Below, one piece after another: positions 9,158 to 15,977 of a DNA stretch of 36,124 bases. A program made the position numbers and the translations under genes. The notes below the pieces were generated by a model, which saw only the letters and a list, made by a program, of their open reading frames with translations, had not been told where the DNA came from and made no database searches. This DNA is from Helicobacteraceae bacterium. Its GTDB lineage: Bacteria; Campylobacterota; Campylobacteria; Campylobacterales; Sulfurimonadaceae. The first letter of the stretch is position 1. The number at the start of each line of letters is the position of its first letter. The DNA lies in the NCBI GenBank assembly GCA_015488855.1, contig WFMY01000062.1, forward strand, positions 1-36,124. Direction: 5' to 3'.

Positions 9158-9667
9158 TACAGTCTTCCCCTTATTTATTTTGAAATCTTTCATTATTTTA
9201 CATTAGCAATATTTTTAGATGGAATAAGTTTATTATAAAAATCTAAGTTTCTAAGAGTAATATTATATCGAAATATCGTTAAAAAAATGTGATTGTTAAA
9301 ATGGCAAAATTACTCTCTTTGTCTGTGGTAATGGAGGAGGTAGCCCTCCATTAAAAAAGAAGATAAAAAAAGAGGACAATTTTTAAATAAAGAATTTTCC
9401 TCTTTAAGTGTTGAAGTGGCACCAAGTGAAAAGCTTGTTGCATAAGTAAATAAAGGCTTAGTTTCTAATAAGTTTCCTGTATTTAGGAAATTAAGTGAAG
9501 TTTAGTGTCCGATTTTGGTGACTTATTTTAGCTATTACCTAGAATCCAAGCATCATGAAGAAGATAAAAATGCAAGTTTTCTAAAATAAATCAATCAACA
9601 TTTATGAAGATGAATGTAATACCCCAATAAGCAATAACTCAAGAGGAGGAGAGAAGGATTACATATA
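9158..9667. other. gene-poor intergenic region
   Basis: No continuous reading frame of credible length is present on either strand. The stretch holds the upstream region of hemH on its left side, a strong hairpin that fits a terminator for the chemoreceptor gene (9369-9405), and two lesser hairpins: ATGGAGG/CCTCCAT around 9331-9351 and TTTCCT/AGGAAA at 9473-9490. Nearly 300 bases separate the chemoreceptor stop from its apparent terminator, so a long 3' untranslated region or a small RNA is possible. Short open stretches in different frames could be the remains of a decayed gene, but I cannot name one. Confidence 0.5.
9369..9405 (-). terminator. probable intrinsic terminator downstream of the chemoreceptor gene
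   Basis: Arms AAAGAGGA (9369-9376) and TCCTCTTT (9398-9405), with an inner AATT/AATT pairing. Read on the minus strand the hairpin is followed by a T run (the A run at 9365-9371), which is the correct polarity for transcripts from 11092-9668. Confidence 0.6.
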
Positions 9668-11092
9668 TCAATGTACTTCATCTATCATAGCTTCTGCTAA
9701 AACAAAAAGTTCACTACTTGCTTGCTCCATTGCTGTAAAGTCTTTTATTATTATATCTTTATTGATAACACAACTATCTGTTCCATCTACAAACTTCATA
9801 ACAGCTATTACATTATTGTGCACAATGGCATGTGGTTTCTCTATCTGTTTATAGCTTGGAGTATCTCCAAACATCTCTTTACCCTCACCCTCATACCATT
9901 TTCCAAAACGGCAATCATGATGATTTCCAAAGTCTGATATAGTTTTGCCAAGGTTTATAGAAGTGTATGCATTGGTTTTAAATAAAATGTGGTCTATCAT
10001 GATAAGATTTACAAAGATACGACTCTGAATTCCTTGAATATCATTGTCTATAGTCTCATTTGTATCGCGGAGTTCATTCATGCTATCACCAAATGTAGCC
10101 ATAAGGTCACCAAACTCTTTGACAACATCTCGCATGGATTCTGAACTTTGGCTCATCTCTGTACTCTCTTGTTGGAGTACTTGCACTGTTGCTTTTATCT
10201 CACCTGTCGCTTTTTGCGTTCTCTCTGCGAGTTTTCTTACCTCATCAGCAACCACAGCAAAACCTCGTCCATGTTCACCTGCTCGAGCTGCTTCTATAGC
10301 TGCATTTAAGGCAAGTAGGTTGGTTTGATCAGATATGTCACTTATAAGGTTTATAACCTCTGTTATCTCTTTCGTTCTATCCTCAAGTGAAAGTGTTGAT
10401 TGGGCATTGGAGTCCAAAAGTTCATTAAGTCCTGAGAGTTTTTCTCCAACCTCTTCTGCTTCTTCTGCCCTCTCTATACTCATTTGTGTTGAGTCTTTCA
10501 CTTTTTGAGAGATAGCATCTAATCGTTGAGTATTGGAACCAAAACTTGTTTGTAAAGAATGTAGTTGTTCACTGTTTTTATTGACCCCACTTAAAGTAGC
10601 ATCCAACTCAGACTTTTGCTGTGCCATATAACTATCATGCATTGCATCAATACTTTTGTTTACATTCTCTCCTGCAAAAGCAAATGCACTATTTAGTCCT
10701 TTAGCATTAAACTTTCTAAAGTACTCATTCTCTGTTGCATATCCCACAGAGGTACCCATTTCTCGCATAAAAGTTTCCATTTGGTCAAGAAGATTGTTGA
10801 TAGAATGGCAGATCAATCCTGCATCCCCTTGGTCAACAATGCCAGTAGCCCTTGCTTCAAGATTTCCTTTTACAGCTTCTCTTAAAACATATATAGAGCT
10901 TTGCATAGAAGATTTAAGTCCTGCTATCGCTTTATTAAAAAATACTGCGACAAGCAGAATAATCCCCAACATAATAGTATCAACCAAACTAAAACCATCA
11001 ATAAAATATTTTATAACATACCCAACAAGAAAAAGGACAAGGATCGAATATCCTAAGGCTACTAACCTAGAAAGATAAGATGAATTTGTCAT
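9668..11092 (-). CDS. methyl-accepting chemotaxis protein with C-terminal CZB zinc-binding domain
   Basis: Cytoplasm-facing chemoreceptor of 474 residues. Two hydrophobic segments (about 13-30 and 37-53) with almost no periplasmic loop anchor it. A helical, HAMP-like linker follows, then the MCP signalling hairpin, with the invariant tip NLLALNAAIEAARAGEHGRG at 258-277. The last ~110 residues form a CZB domain: H368, the C-x-F-G-K-W-Y motif at 394-400, and H421 and H425 as likely zinc ligands. The start is marked by an AAGGAGG just upstream and lies 26 bases inside the end of the PAS gene. The pair resembles CetA/CetB of Campylobacter, in which a separate PAS protein signals through a membrane receptor. 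CZB domains elsewhere sense zinc or oxidants; the ligand here is unknown. Confidence 0.93.
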   Translation of the reverse strand: MTNSSYLSRLVALGYSILVLFLVGYVIKYFIDGFSLVDTIMLGIILLVAVFFNKAIAGLKSSMQSSIYVLREAVKGNLEARATGIVDQGDAGLICHSINNLLDQMETFMREMGTSVGYATENEYFRKFNAKGLNSAFAFAGENVNKSIDAMHDSYMAQQKSELDATLSGVNKNSEQLHSLQTSFGSNTQRLDAISQKVKDSTQMSIERAEEAEEVGEKLSGLNELLDSNAQSTLSLEDRTKEITEVINLISDISDQTNLLALNAAIEAARAGEHGRGFAVVADEVRKLAERTQKATGEIKATVQVLQQESTEMSQSSESMRDVVKEFGDLMATFGDSMNELRDTNETIDNDIQGIQSRIFVNLIMIDHILFKTNAYTSINLGKTISDFGNHHDCRFGKWYEGEGKEMFGDTPSYKQIEKPHAIVHNNVIAVMKFVDGTDSCVINKDIIIKDFTAMEQASSELFVLAEAMIDEVH

Positions 11093-11549
11093 AACGACCT
11101 CCTTGTTTTTCTAAAAGTGTAGAAAGTATTTTTAAAGAAGCATCCATCCCACCACTTTTTTCAGCACTAAGAAGCTGCTTATAGAGTGGTTTGATAATAT
11201 TTAAAGCCTGCTCACTTGGTTTTCTTCTTACAGAGTAATAACCAACAATTTTTCCATTAGCATCATAAGAGGGTGTTACATTGGCTAAAACCCAGTAATA
11301 ATCACCATTTTTTGATTTGTTCATCACATAAGCATTTATCTCTTTTCCTGCTTGTATATAATCCCACAAGAGCTTAAAAATAATACAAGGCATATCTGGA
11401 TGTCTCACAATGTTATGTGGTTTTCCCAGTATTTCTGCTTCTGTATAACCAGCAAGCTTCATAAAAAGCTCATTCCCATAGGTTATACGACCTTTAATAT
11501 CCGTTTTTGAGACAATAATCTCAGAGTCTAAAAATGTAAGTTCTGCCAT
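11067..11549 (-). CDS. Aer/CetB-type PAS protein, energy-taxis sensor
   Basis: The 160-residue soluble protein is essentially one PAS domain with the hallmarks of the FAD-binding Aer/CetB group: HNIVRHPDMP at about 46-55, NGDYYWVLANVTP at 81-93 and GYYSVRRKPS at 103-112. A short helical tail follows. It would bind FAD and report redox state to the overlapping downstream chemoreceptor, as CetB does to CetA. The frame is open back to 11690, but ATG 11549 has AAGAG at the right distance and starts exactly at the conserved N-terminus. The longer version would run through the promoter and the G tract. Confidence 0.9.
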   Translation of the reverse strand: MAELTFLDSEIIVSKTDIKGRITYGNELFMKLAGYTEAEILGKPHNIVRHPDMPCIIFKLLWDYIQAGKEINAYVMNKSKNGDYYWVLANVTPSYDANGKIVGYYSVRRKPSEQALNIIKPLYKQLLSAEKSGGMDASLKILSTLLEKQGGRYDKFILSF

Positions 11550-11586
11550 AGCTACTCTTTTAAAGATAATGTAATTTAGATTCGGA

Positions 11587-11592
11587 ATTATA
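11587..11592 (-). promoter_or_regulatory. -10 element for the PAS/chemoreceptor pair
   Basis: TATAAT on the minus strand (preceded by GTG), 37 bases upstream of ATG 11549. The -35 position, 17-18 bases further upstream, falls at about 11610-11615, inside the homopolymer at 11611-11617. Confidence 0.55.
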
Positions 11593-11610
11593 CACCTTAT
11601 ATAGCTTGGT

Positions 11611-11617
11611 GGGGGGG
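11611..11617. repeat. homopolymeric G7 tract (C7 on the transcribed-gene strand)
   Basis: Seven G's on the plus strand, preceded by GGT. They sit at the -35 position of the promoter for the energy-taxis pair. Long G/C runs are rare in this AT-rich sequence, and in Campylobacterota such runs are the usual sites of slipped-strand length variation. Confidence 0.6.
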
Positions 11618-11712
11618 TAATAAGTCTAATGTCATAAGAAGGAGACAATTGTGTTACAATTGGAAACAAAGAGTTTTCTATCAGCAACATTAAAGAACGA
11701 GAGTAATTTGGA

Positions 11713-11820
11713 CTATGATATATTAGAAGAGTATTCTTTAGTGTTTTGTATCTCTTGCTCTATTGAAACCTTTTGAGACTTAAGAGAGTTGAGCTTGGTG
11801 TACAGTTCGTCCAATTGCAT
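11713..11820 (-). CDS. 35-residue coiled-coil ORF downstream of the zeta-toxin pair
   Basis: ATG at 11818-11820 directly follows the TAA of the upstream gene (TAAATG), and TAG is at 11713-11715. The 35 codons encode a helical, heptad-like peptide (M-Q-L-D-E-L-Y-T-K-L then S-I-E-Q-E-I-Q). The contiguous stop/start suggests translational coupling, so it may be the third member of the zeta locus. It is short enough to be chance; support comes from the spacing and from a composition that looks like real helical protein. No homologue is recognised. Confidence 0.4.
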   Translation of the reverse strand: MQLDELYTKLNSLKSQKVSIEQEIQNTKEYSSNIS

Positions 11821-12006
11821 TTAATGACTAGAAGTATATGATGCAAACTGTTTACGAACATTCTCCTCAAACAGATCTATATTTCCAATGAGACTATCTG
11901 CTTTTTTTATAATTTCTTCTTGTTGTGCACTCATCTCTTTCATCGCTTGGCGAATAAACTCTTCTCTATTTTCTGGCTTTAATAGTGGGTTTATTGATTG
12001 TGTCAT
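11821..12006 (-). CDS. small helical protein coupled to the zeta-like kinase, candidate antitoxin
   Basis: This 61-residue acidic to neutral helical protein (with stretches KPENREEFIRQAMKEMSAQQ and LFEENVRKQFASY) starts inside the stop codon of the zeta-like gene in an ATGA overlap, with GAGGA just upstream. I do not recognise the family. In zeta/PezT systems the partner antitoxin is a small helical protein that blocks the ATP site; here the candidate follows the toxin instead of preceding it, an unusual order for epsilon/zeta loci. The antitoxin role is inferred from coupling and size only. Confidence 0.7.
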   Translation of the reverse strand: MTQSINPLLKPENREEFIRQAMKEMSAQQEEIIKKADSLIGNIDLFEENVRKQFASYTSSH

Positions 12007-12668
12007 TTTAAATCCTCGTACTTAGGTATTATCTCTTCAAATTTATTATGGCTAATATCTTGATAATATTGATTATCTCTTTTGTCTACAACATTTAAAA
12101 TTATGTCATCTTGAAATAATTTTTTAATTTCAGCAGTTGTACTTCTTGATTTTATAACACTGTTAAAAAATACATCTTCAGGTACAACTCTATTTGTAAC
12201 AGATTCTCTCTTTTTAGTGTATAAAAAGCATTGCTCTAAATCATTATAAATGTAAAATATTTCTACTTTATAATTTTGTTTTAGTAATTTTACCATATTT
12301 TCTTTAGCAGTTTGAAAATGTGATAGGTTTGAATCTACAACAAGTGATAAATTTCTAACCTTAATTATCTCATCAAATAAGAACTGAACACCGTAACTTG
12401 CAGGTTTTTGAAACAAATTACTGTTTTTACCATCATAACCTATAGGTTTGAAAAAGTCTCTTATATTGTCAATATCTAAATGAACTAAATTTCTTTCAGT
12501 TTTCAAAAACTTCTGAATAAATTCAGTTTTACCAGCACCACTAGGTCCCGCCGTAAAGTAAACTACTTTCTCATTTATTGGACAATAACCATCAAGATAG
12601 GTTTTATATAAAAGTTCTCTATTTTCTTTTAAGTACTTAATAGCTTCTTTTTCTATATCTATTTTCAT
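12003..12668 (-). CDS. zeta-toxin-like P-loop kinase
   Basis: The 221-residue protein carries a Walker A motif, GPSGAGKT, at 41-48. It is followed by LDIDNIRDFF at 64-73, matching the zeta motif with a catalytic Asp and Arg, then a lid-like region K-K-R-E-S-V-T-N-R-V-V-P at about 152-163 with the conserved R-x-V-P. Zeta and PezT toxins phosphorylate UDP-GlcNAc and block wall synthesis; other members are housekeeping kinases. The frame is open to a TTG at 12698, but ATG 12668 is better placed. A TATAAT lies only ~5 bases upstream of that ATG and another about 20 bases upstream, so the leader is very short or absent. Two small ORFs follow by coupling. AT-rich, accessory context. Confidence 0.8.
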   Translation of the reverse strand: MKIDIEKEAIKYLKENRELLYKTYLDGYCPINEKVVYFTAGPSGAGKTEFIQKFLKTERNLVHLDIDNIRDFFKPIGYDGKNSNLFQKPASYGVQFLFDEIIKVRNLSLVVDSNLSHFQTAKENMVKLLKQNYKVEIFYIYNDLEQCFLYTKKRESVTNRVVPEDVFFNSVIKSRSTTAEIKKLFQDDIILNVVDKRDNQYYQDISHNKFEEIIPKYEDLK

Positions 12669-12710
12669 GAAAATAATTATACCTAAAATTATATTCAAAT
12701 ATAATCCATT

Positions 12711-12837
12711 CCAATTACTATAAAATAATATAAAACCTAAGCATTGTACCTATAAGTCCATTTTCATGCCAATGGTATCACTATGTCAGAACAGTTACTA
12801 TAAAATCATCTTTAGAGATAGAAATTATAGTAATTGG
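12711..12837. repeat. three copies of a CCAATTACTATAA-type motif
   Basis: Copies: 12711-12723 (plus, CCAATTACTATAA), 12795-12806 (plus, TTACTATAAAAT, preceded by CAG in place of CAA) and 12825-12837 (minus; reads TTATAGTAATTGG on the plus strand). The first and third form a perfect 13-bp inverted repeat; the first and second share 12 bases in direct orientation, 80 bases apart. They fill the divergent space between the zeta-like gene and the recombinase fragment, and the third overlaps the latter's ribosome binding site. Operator or recombinase arm-sites are the main options. Confidence 0.6.
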
Positions 12838-12845
12838 AGCATATC

Positions 12846-13232
12846 ATGGAAACCAAAAGAATAAAAAGAGTTAAAAAATCAGTAACGGCTAAAGAGTATA
12901 AAAAGTTGATGAATTTTGTAAGAGGTGATGAAGATATCGAACCTTTTAATCAAAAACGCTTCTTAAAGATATTTTCATTACTTTACTATAGTGGACTTCG
13001 CGTAAATGAACTTACTCAAATAAAATTCGCACATATTGAGCAAATAATAAAAACAGGTGAAACAATAGTTGTCTCTCATAAGACTTCTAGAGAACGAGTT
13101 TTATATTTTAGTGAGAGTGCCATCAAAGAGATTAAGAAATATTTCACATATGAAGAGAGTGAGTTAAATAACTACTGCATAACATCTTGGGGCAATCCTC
13201 AAAAGAGCTTCCATGAGATAAGTCTTATATAA
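12846..13232 (+). pseudogene. truncated tyrosine recombinase/integrase
   Basis: The 128-residue reading (ATG 12846 with GGAG 7 bases upstream; also open from TTG 12834) contains the first half of a tyrosine-recombinase catalytic domain. The segment LLYYSGLRVNELTQIK holds the first catalytic Arg, and VSHKTSRERVLYF the beta-hairpin lysine. It stops before the H-x-x-R box and the Tyr nucleophile, and no continuation is visible in other frames over the next 90 bases. The product therefore cannot recombine DNA by itself, and I call it a remnant. Two tRNA genes, a common integration target, lie 0.6 kb downstream. Confidence 0.7.
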
Positions 13233-13273
13233 CTTGTAAATAAGTAGTCAGCTATAGGTCGTGACCTCTCTAT

Positions 13274-13319
13274 GGACTACACAGAGTTTGAACATGGGGT
13301 ATTAGGGAGGGTGTCATAA
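13274..13319 (+). other. 15-codon ORF ending in TAATG overlap with the next gene
   Basis: ATG 13274 to TAA 13317-13319 encodes M-D-Y-T-E-F-E-H-G-V-L-G-R-V-S. The same frame is open from a TAG about 24 bases upstream of the ATG. Its stop overlaps the start of the 72-residue gene by one base. It could be a leader peptide or the tail of a deleted gene; I favour the latter because it lies directly after a truncated recombinase. Confidence 0.25.
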
Positions 13320-13537
13320 TGGGACGAGTGAAGGAACAAATGATGATAGAGCAAGAACGAGAGTTTGAACATGAGCTTAGTTACCAAGAGTATCTGGAGG
13401 AGGAGTCAGATGAGCCCTATGCTACCTATATGATGAAAATGGCTAAGGCGCTACTTAGCGGTGAGACTTACTATGAGTTGTTCTGGTCTGTTTACTCAGC
13501 TAACAATGTTGGTTACTATCCGCTCATAATAGAGTGA
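13319..13537 (+). CDS. small acidic protein of unknown function
   Basis: The 72-residue protein is Glu- and Tyr-rich (E-H-E-L-S-Y-Q-E-Y-L-E-E-E-S-D-E, then YYELFWSVYSANNVGYYP) with no membrane segment. ATG 13319 is preceded by GGGAGGG, a strong binding site, so it is probably expressed. It is not recognised; size and position between a recombinase fragment and tRNA genes suggest an accessory, phage- or plasmid-derived gene. The G-rich start region also differs from the flanking AT-rich DNA. Confidence 0.6.
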   Translation: MGRVKEQMMIEQEREFEHELSYQEYLEEESDEPYATYMMKMAKALLSGETYYELFWSVYSANNVGYYPLIIE

Positions 13538-13599
13538 GGTGTTACCAAAAGTTATTGAACCGATAAAGATAAGAGTTGAATGTAGCTAGAATTGTAGCC

Positions 13600-13625
13600 A
13601 ACTGGTTACATGAACTGGTTACATT
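13600..13625 (+). repeat. tandem 13-bp repeat
   Basis: AACTGGTTACAT occurs twice, at 13600-13611 and 13613-13624, as a 13-base period with one mismatch in the last position. It lies in the 240-bp gap between the 72-residue gene and tRNA-Asn, where I see no other gene. Confidence 0.6.
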
Positions 13626-13753
13626 TTAGTATATAGTCAGCCATATTGAGATATTATATGAGTTAAAAAAGTTCTTGGAAATTGTTGTAATAAATGCCAC
13701 TAGATGAGTGCCAATGAGTTAACTGATTTTGATGATTCGTTGTTGGAGCAAAA

Positions 13754-13766
13754 GGCTTGTTTAGCC
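13754..13766 (-). terminator. possible weak terminator after the tRNA pair
   Basis: On the minus strand GGCT-AAACA-AGCC is followed by TTTT, 12 bases beyond the 3' end of tRNA-Asn. The 4-bp stem is short, so this is tentative. Confidence 0.35.
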
Positions 13767-13777
13767 CTACAATACGA

Positions 13778-13852
<75 letters not shown>

Positions 13853-13876
13853 ATATGTAAAAAGTTCTCTTATAAA

Positions 13877-13953
13877 TGGTGTCAGAGGGGGGACTTGAAC
13901 CCCCGACCCCCGGCTTATGAGACCAGTGCTCTAACCAGCTGAGCTACCCTGAC
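13877..13953 (-). tRNA. tRNA-Met (anticodon CAT)
   Basis: Minus-strand cloverleaf: acceptor GTCAGGG/CCTCTGAC with a G-T pair, D-arm TAGCTCAGCTGGTTAGAG, anticodon loop CTCATAA giving CAT, T-arm with GGTTCAAGTCC, and encoded ACCA. It is not the initiator type (the first base pair is G-C). Elongator Met is most likely; a lysidine-modified Ile2 tRNA also has CAT and cannot be excluded by eye. Confidence 0.9.
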
Positions 13954-13971
13954 ATCTTTTAAGAGGACGGA

Positions 13972-13977
13972 ATTATA
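13972..13977 (-). promoter_or_regulatory. -10 element for the tRNA-Met/tRNA-Asn transcript
   Basis: TATAAT on the minus strand, 18 bases before the mature 5' end of tRNA-Met. The palindromic TTATAA core means a TATAAT also exists on the plus strand (13974-13979). Confidence 0.55.
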
Positions 13978-13982
13978 ATGTG

Positions 13983-14013
13983 ATTTACCTAAAATTTACC
14001 TTATTTTGGGTAA
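13983..14013 (+). promoter_or_regulatory. repeated ATTTACCT elements upstream of groES
   Basis: ATTTACCT occurs at 13983-13990 and 13994-14001, and the second copy forms TTACC/GGTAA with 14009-14013 (8-base spacer). They lie just upstream of, or within, the probable groES promoter. The CIRCE element (TTAGCACTC and its inverse) used by HrcA is not present, so these are candidates for a different control. Confidence 0.35.
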
Positions 14014-14048
14014 TATTCTAAAAATAAATACAGACAAAGGAATTTTAC

Positions 14049-14309
14049 ATGAGTTTTCAACCATTAGGAAATAGAGTTTTAGTAAAACGAGTAGAGTCGG
14101 CTACAACGACTGCATCGGGAATAATTATCCCAGATAATGCTAGTGAAAAACCATCACAAGGTGAAGTGATTGCAGTAAGTGAAGAAGTTAAAAACCTATC
14201 AGCTGGAGACACAGTCTTGTTTGGTAAATTTGCTGGTAACGAAGTAACATTGGATGCTCAGAAGTATCTTGTAGTAGATGTTGATGATATCTTTGGAATC
14301 ATAGCATAA
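14049..14309 (+). CDS. groES: co-chaperonin GroES
   Basis: The 10-kDa lid of the GroEL folding chamber. The 86-residue protein begins FQPLGNRVLVKRVES and has the mobile-loop region TASGIIIPDNASEKP at 22-36, followed by QGEVIAV and the end V-D-V-D-D-I-F-G-I-I-A, all typical for Campylobacterota GroES. AAAGGA lies 9 bases upstream of the ATG. groEL follows after 24 bases with its own AAGGA, making a standard groESL operon. Confidence 0.97.
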   Translation: MSFQPLGNRVLVKRVESATTTASGIIIPDNASEKPSQGEVIAVSEEVKNLSAGDTVLFGKFAGNEVTLDAQKYLVVDVDDIFGIIA

Positions 14310-14333
14310 TAAATAAAATTAAGGAATTTTAAG

Positions 14334-15977
14334 ATGGCAAAAGAGATAATATTTTCAGATGACGCTCGTAATGCGTTGGCTCGTGGTGTTGCACAACTTA
14401 CAGATGCAGTAAAAGTAACTATGGGGCCTCGTGGTCGTAATGTACTCATACAGAAATCTTACGGAGCTCCTGTACTTACAAAAGATGGTGTATCTGTAGC
14501 TCGTGAGATAGAGCTAAAAGATAAGCTTGAAGATATGGGTGCTCAACTTGTTAAAGAGGTAGCATCAAATACTGCTGATGAAGCAGGAGATGGTACTACA
14601 ACTGCAACTGTGCTTGCAAACGCTATCTTCAGTGAAGGACTGCGAAATATTACCGCTGGAGCAAATCCAGTTGAAGTAAAACGCGGGATGGATAAAGCTT
14701 GTGCAAAGATTTTAGAAAATCTCAAAGCTGCCAGTAAAACTGTAAATGGTAAACAAGATATAGCACAGGTTGCAACTATCTCTGCTAACTCTGATACTGC
14801 TATAGGTGATATGATAGCAGAAGCTATGGAAAAAGTTGGTCAAGACGGTGTTATCACTGTTGAGGAAGCTAAGGGTATCTCTGATGAGTTAGATGTTGTT
14901 GAGGGTATGCAGTTTGATCGTGGTTATTTAAGCCCATATTTTATTACAAATACTGAAAAAATGACTGCTGAGATAGAAAATCCTTGGATCCTTTTAGCAG
15001 ATAGCAAAATCTCTTCTTTAAAAGATTTACTTCCAGTTTTAGAGCAAGTTCAAAAAACTTCTCGTCCACTTCTTATCATTGCTGAGGATGTAGAAGGTGA
15101 AGCACTTTCAACTTTAGTTGTCAACAAGCTTCGTGGTGTTTTAAACATCTCTGCAGTAAAAGCTCCAGGTTTTGGAGACAGAAGAAAAGCTATGCTTCAA
15201 GATATTGCAACGCTTACAGGTGGTACGGTGATAGCTGAAGAAACAGGGCATACCTTAGAGGGTGCTGATATCTCTTTACTTGGTCAAGCTTCGCGTGTAG
15301 TAATCGACAAAGACAACACTGTTATTGTCGATGGTTCAGGTGCTGAAGATGCAGTCAAAGCTAGAATCTCTGAAATCAAAACACAACTTGAGAGCACTTC
15401 AAGTGAGTACGACAAAGAGAAACTTCAAGAGAGACTTGCAAAACTTAGCGGTGGCGTAGCTGTTATCAAAGTTGGTGCAGCAACTGAGACCGAGATGAAA
15501 GAGAAAAAAGACAGAGTTGATGATGCACTAAGTGCAACAAAAGCTGCTGTAGAAGAGGGTATCATCATCGGTGGTGGAGCTGCTCTTGTTCGTGCAGCTG
15601 CAAAAGTTTCTCTTTCTCTTGATGGCGACCAACAAATAGGTTGTGAGATTATCCTTCGTGCCGTAAAAGCACCGATGAAACAAATCGCAGAAAATGCTGG
15701 ATATGATACAGGTGTAGTAGTTAATGCAGTGGAAAATGCAAAGAATGAAAAGATTGGTTTTAATGCAGCAAATGGTGAGTATGTAGATATGTTTGATGCG
15801 GGTATTATTGACCCACTAAAAGTAGCGAGAGTTGCTCTTAGCAATGCTACATCAGTATCTTCTATGCTTCTTACGACAGAAACAGCTATCTATGAAATAC
15901 CAGAAAATAACCCAGCTCCAGCTGGAGATATGGGTGGTGGTATGCCACCTCAAATGGGCATGCCAGGAATGATGTAG
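14334..15977 (+). CDS. groEL: chaperonin GroEL
   Basis: The 547-residue, 60-kDa chaperonin forms the ATP-driven double-ring folding chamber. Visible are the P-loop-like ATP site GDGTTT at 85-90, with the catalytic Asp, MGPRGRNVLIQKSYG at 30-44 and the signature A-A-V-E-E-G-I-I-I-G-G-G around 400. The C-terminus is the flexible Gly-Met tail (GGGMPPQMGMPGMM). A further small membrane-protein gene begins at the very next base after the stop, so the operon may extend beyond groESL. Confidence 0.98.
   Translation: MAKEIIFSDDARNALARGVAQLTDAVKVTMGPRGRNVLIQKSYGAPVLTKDGVSVAREIELKDKLEDMGAQLVKEVASNTADEAGDGTTTATVLANAIFSEGLRNITAGANPVEVKRGMDKACAKILENLKAASKTVNGKQDIAQVATISANSDTAIGDMIAEAMEKVGQDGVITVEEAKGISDELDVVEGMQFDRGYLSPYFITNTEKMTAEIENPWILLADSKISSLKDLLPVLEQVQKTSRPLLIIAEDVEGEALSTLVVNKLRGVLNISAVKAPGFGDRRKAMLQDIATLTGGTVIAEETGHTLEGADISLLGQASRVVIDKDNTVIVDGSGAEDAVKARISEIKTQLESTSSEYDKEKLQERLAKLSGGVAVIKVGAATETEMKEKKDRVDDALSATKAAVEEGIIIGGGAALVRAAAKVSLSLDGDQQIGCEIILRAVKAPMKQIAENAGYDTGVVVNAVENAKNEKIGFNAANGEYVDMFDAGIIDPLKVARVALSNATSVSSMLLTTETAIYEIPENNPAPAGDMGGGMPPQMGMPGMM

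Noticed and set aside
9301..9445. Possible small frameshifted gene (reading with C-G-N-G-G-G-S-P-P and a later Lys-rich part)
   Set aside because: Position-by-position reading shows that at least two frame changes would be needed to keep it open, and no family is recognised; composition alone does not support it.
9473..9490. TTTCCT/AGGAAA hairpin
   Set aside because: Six-base stem without a T run on either strand; below what is needed to call a terminator.
11550..11690. Upstream extension of the PAS protein
   Set aside because: It would be translated through the promoter and G tract, is Pro/Ile-rich without PAS similarity, and ATG 11549 has a proper binding site.
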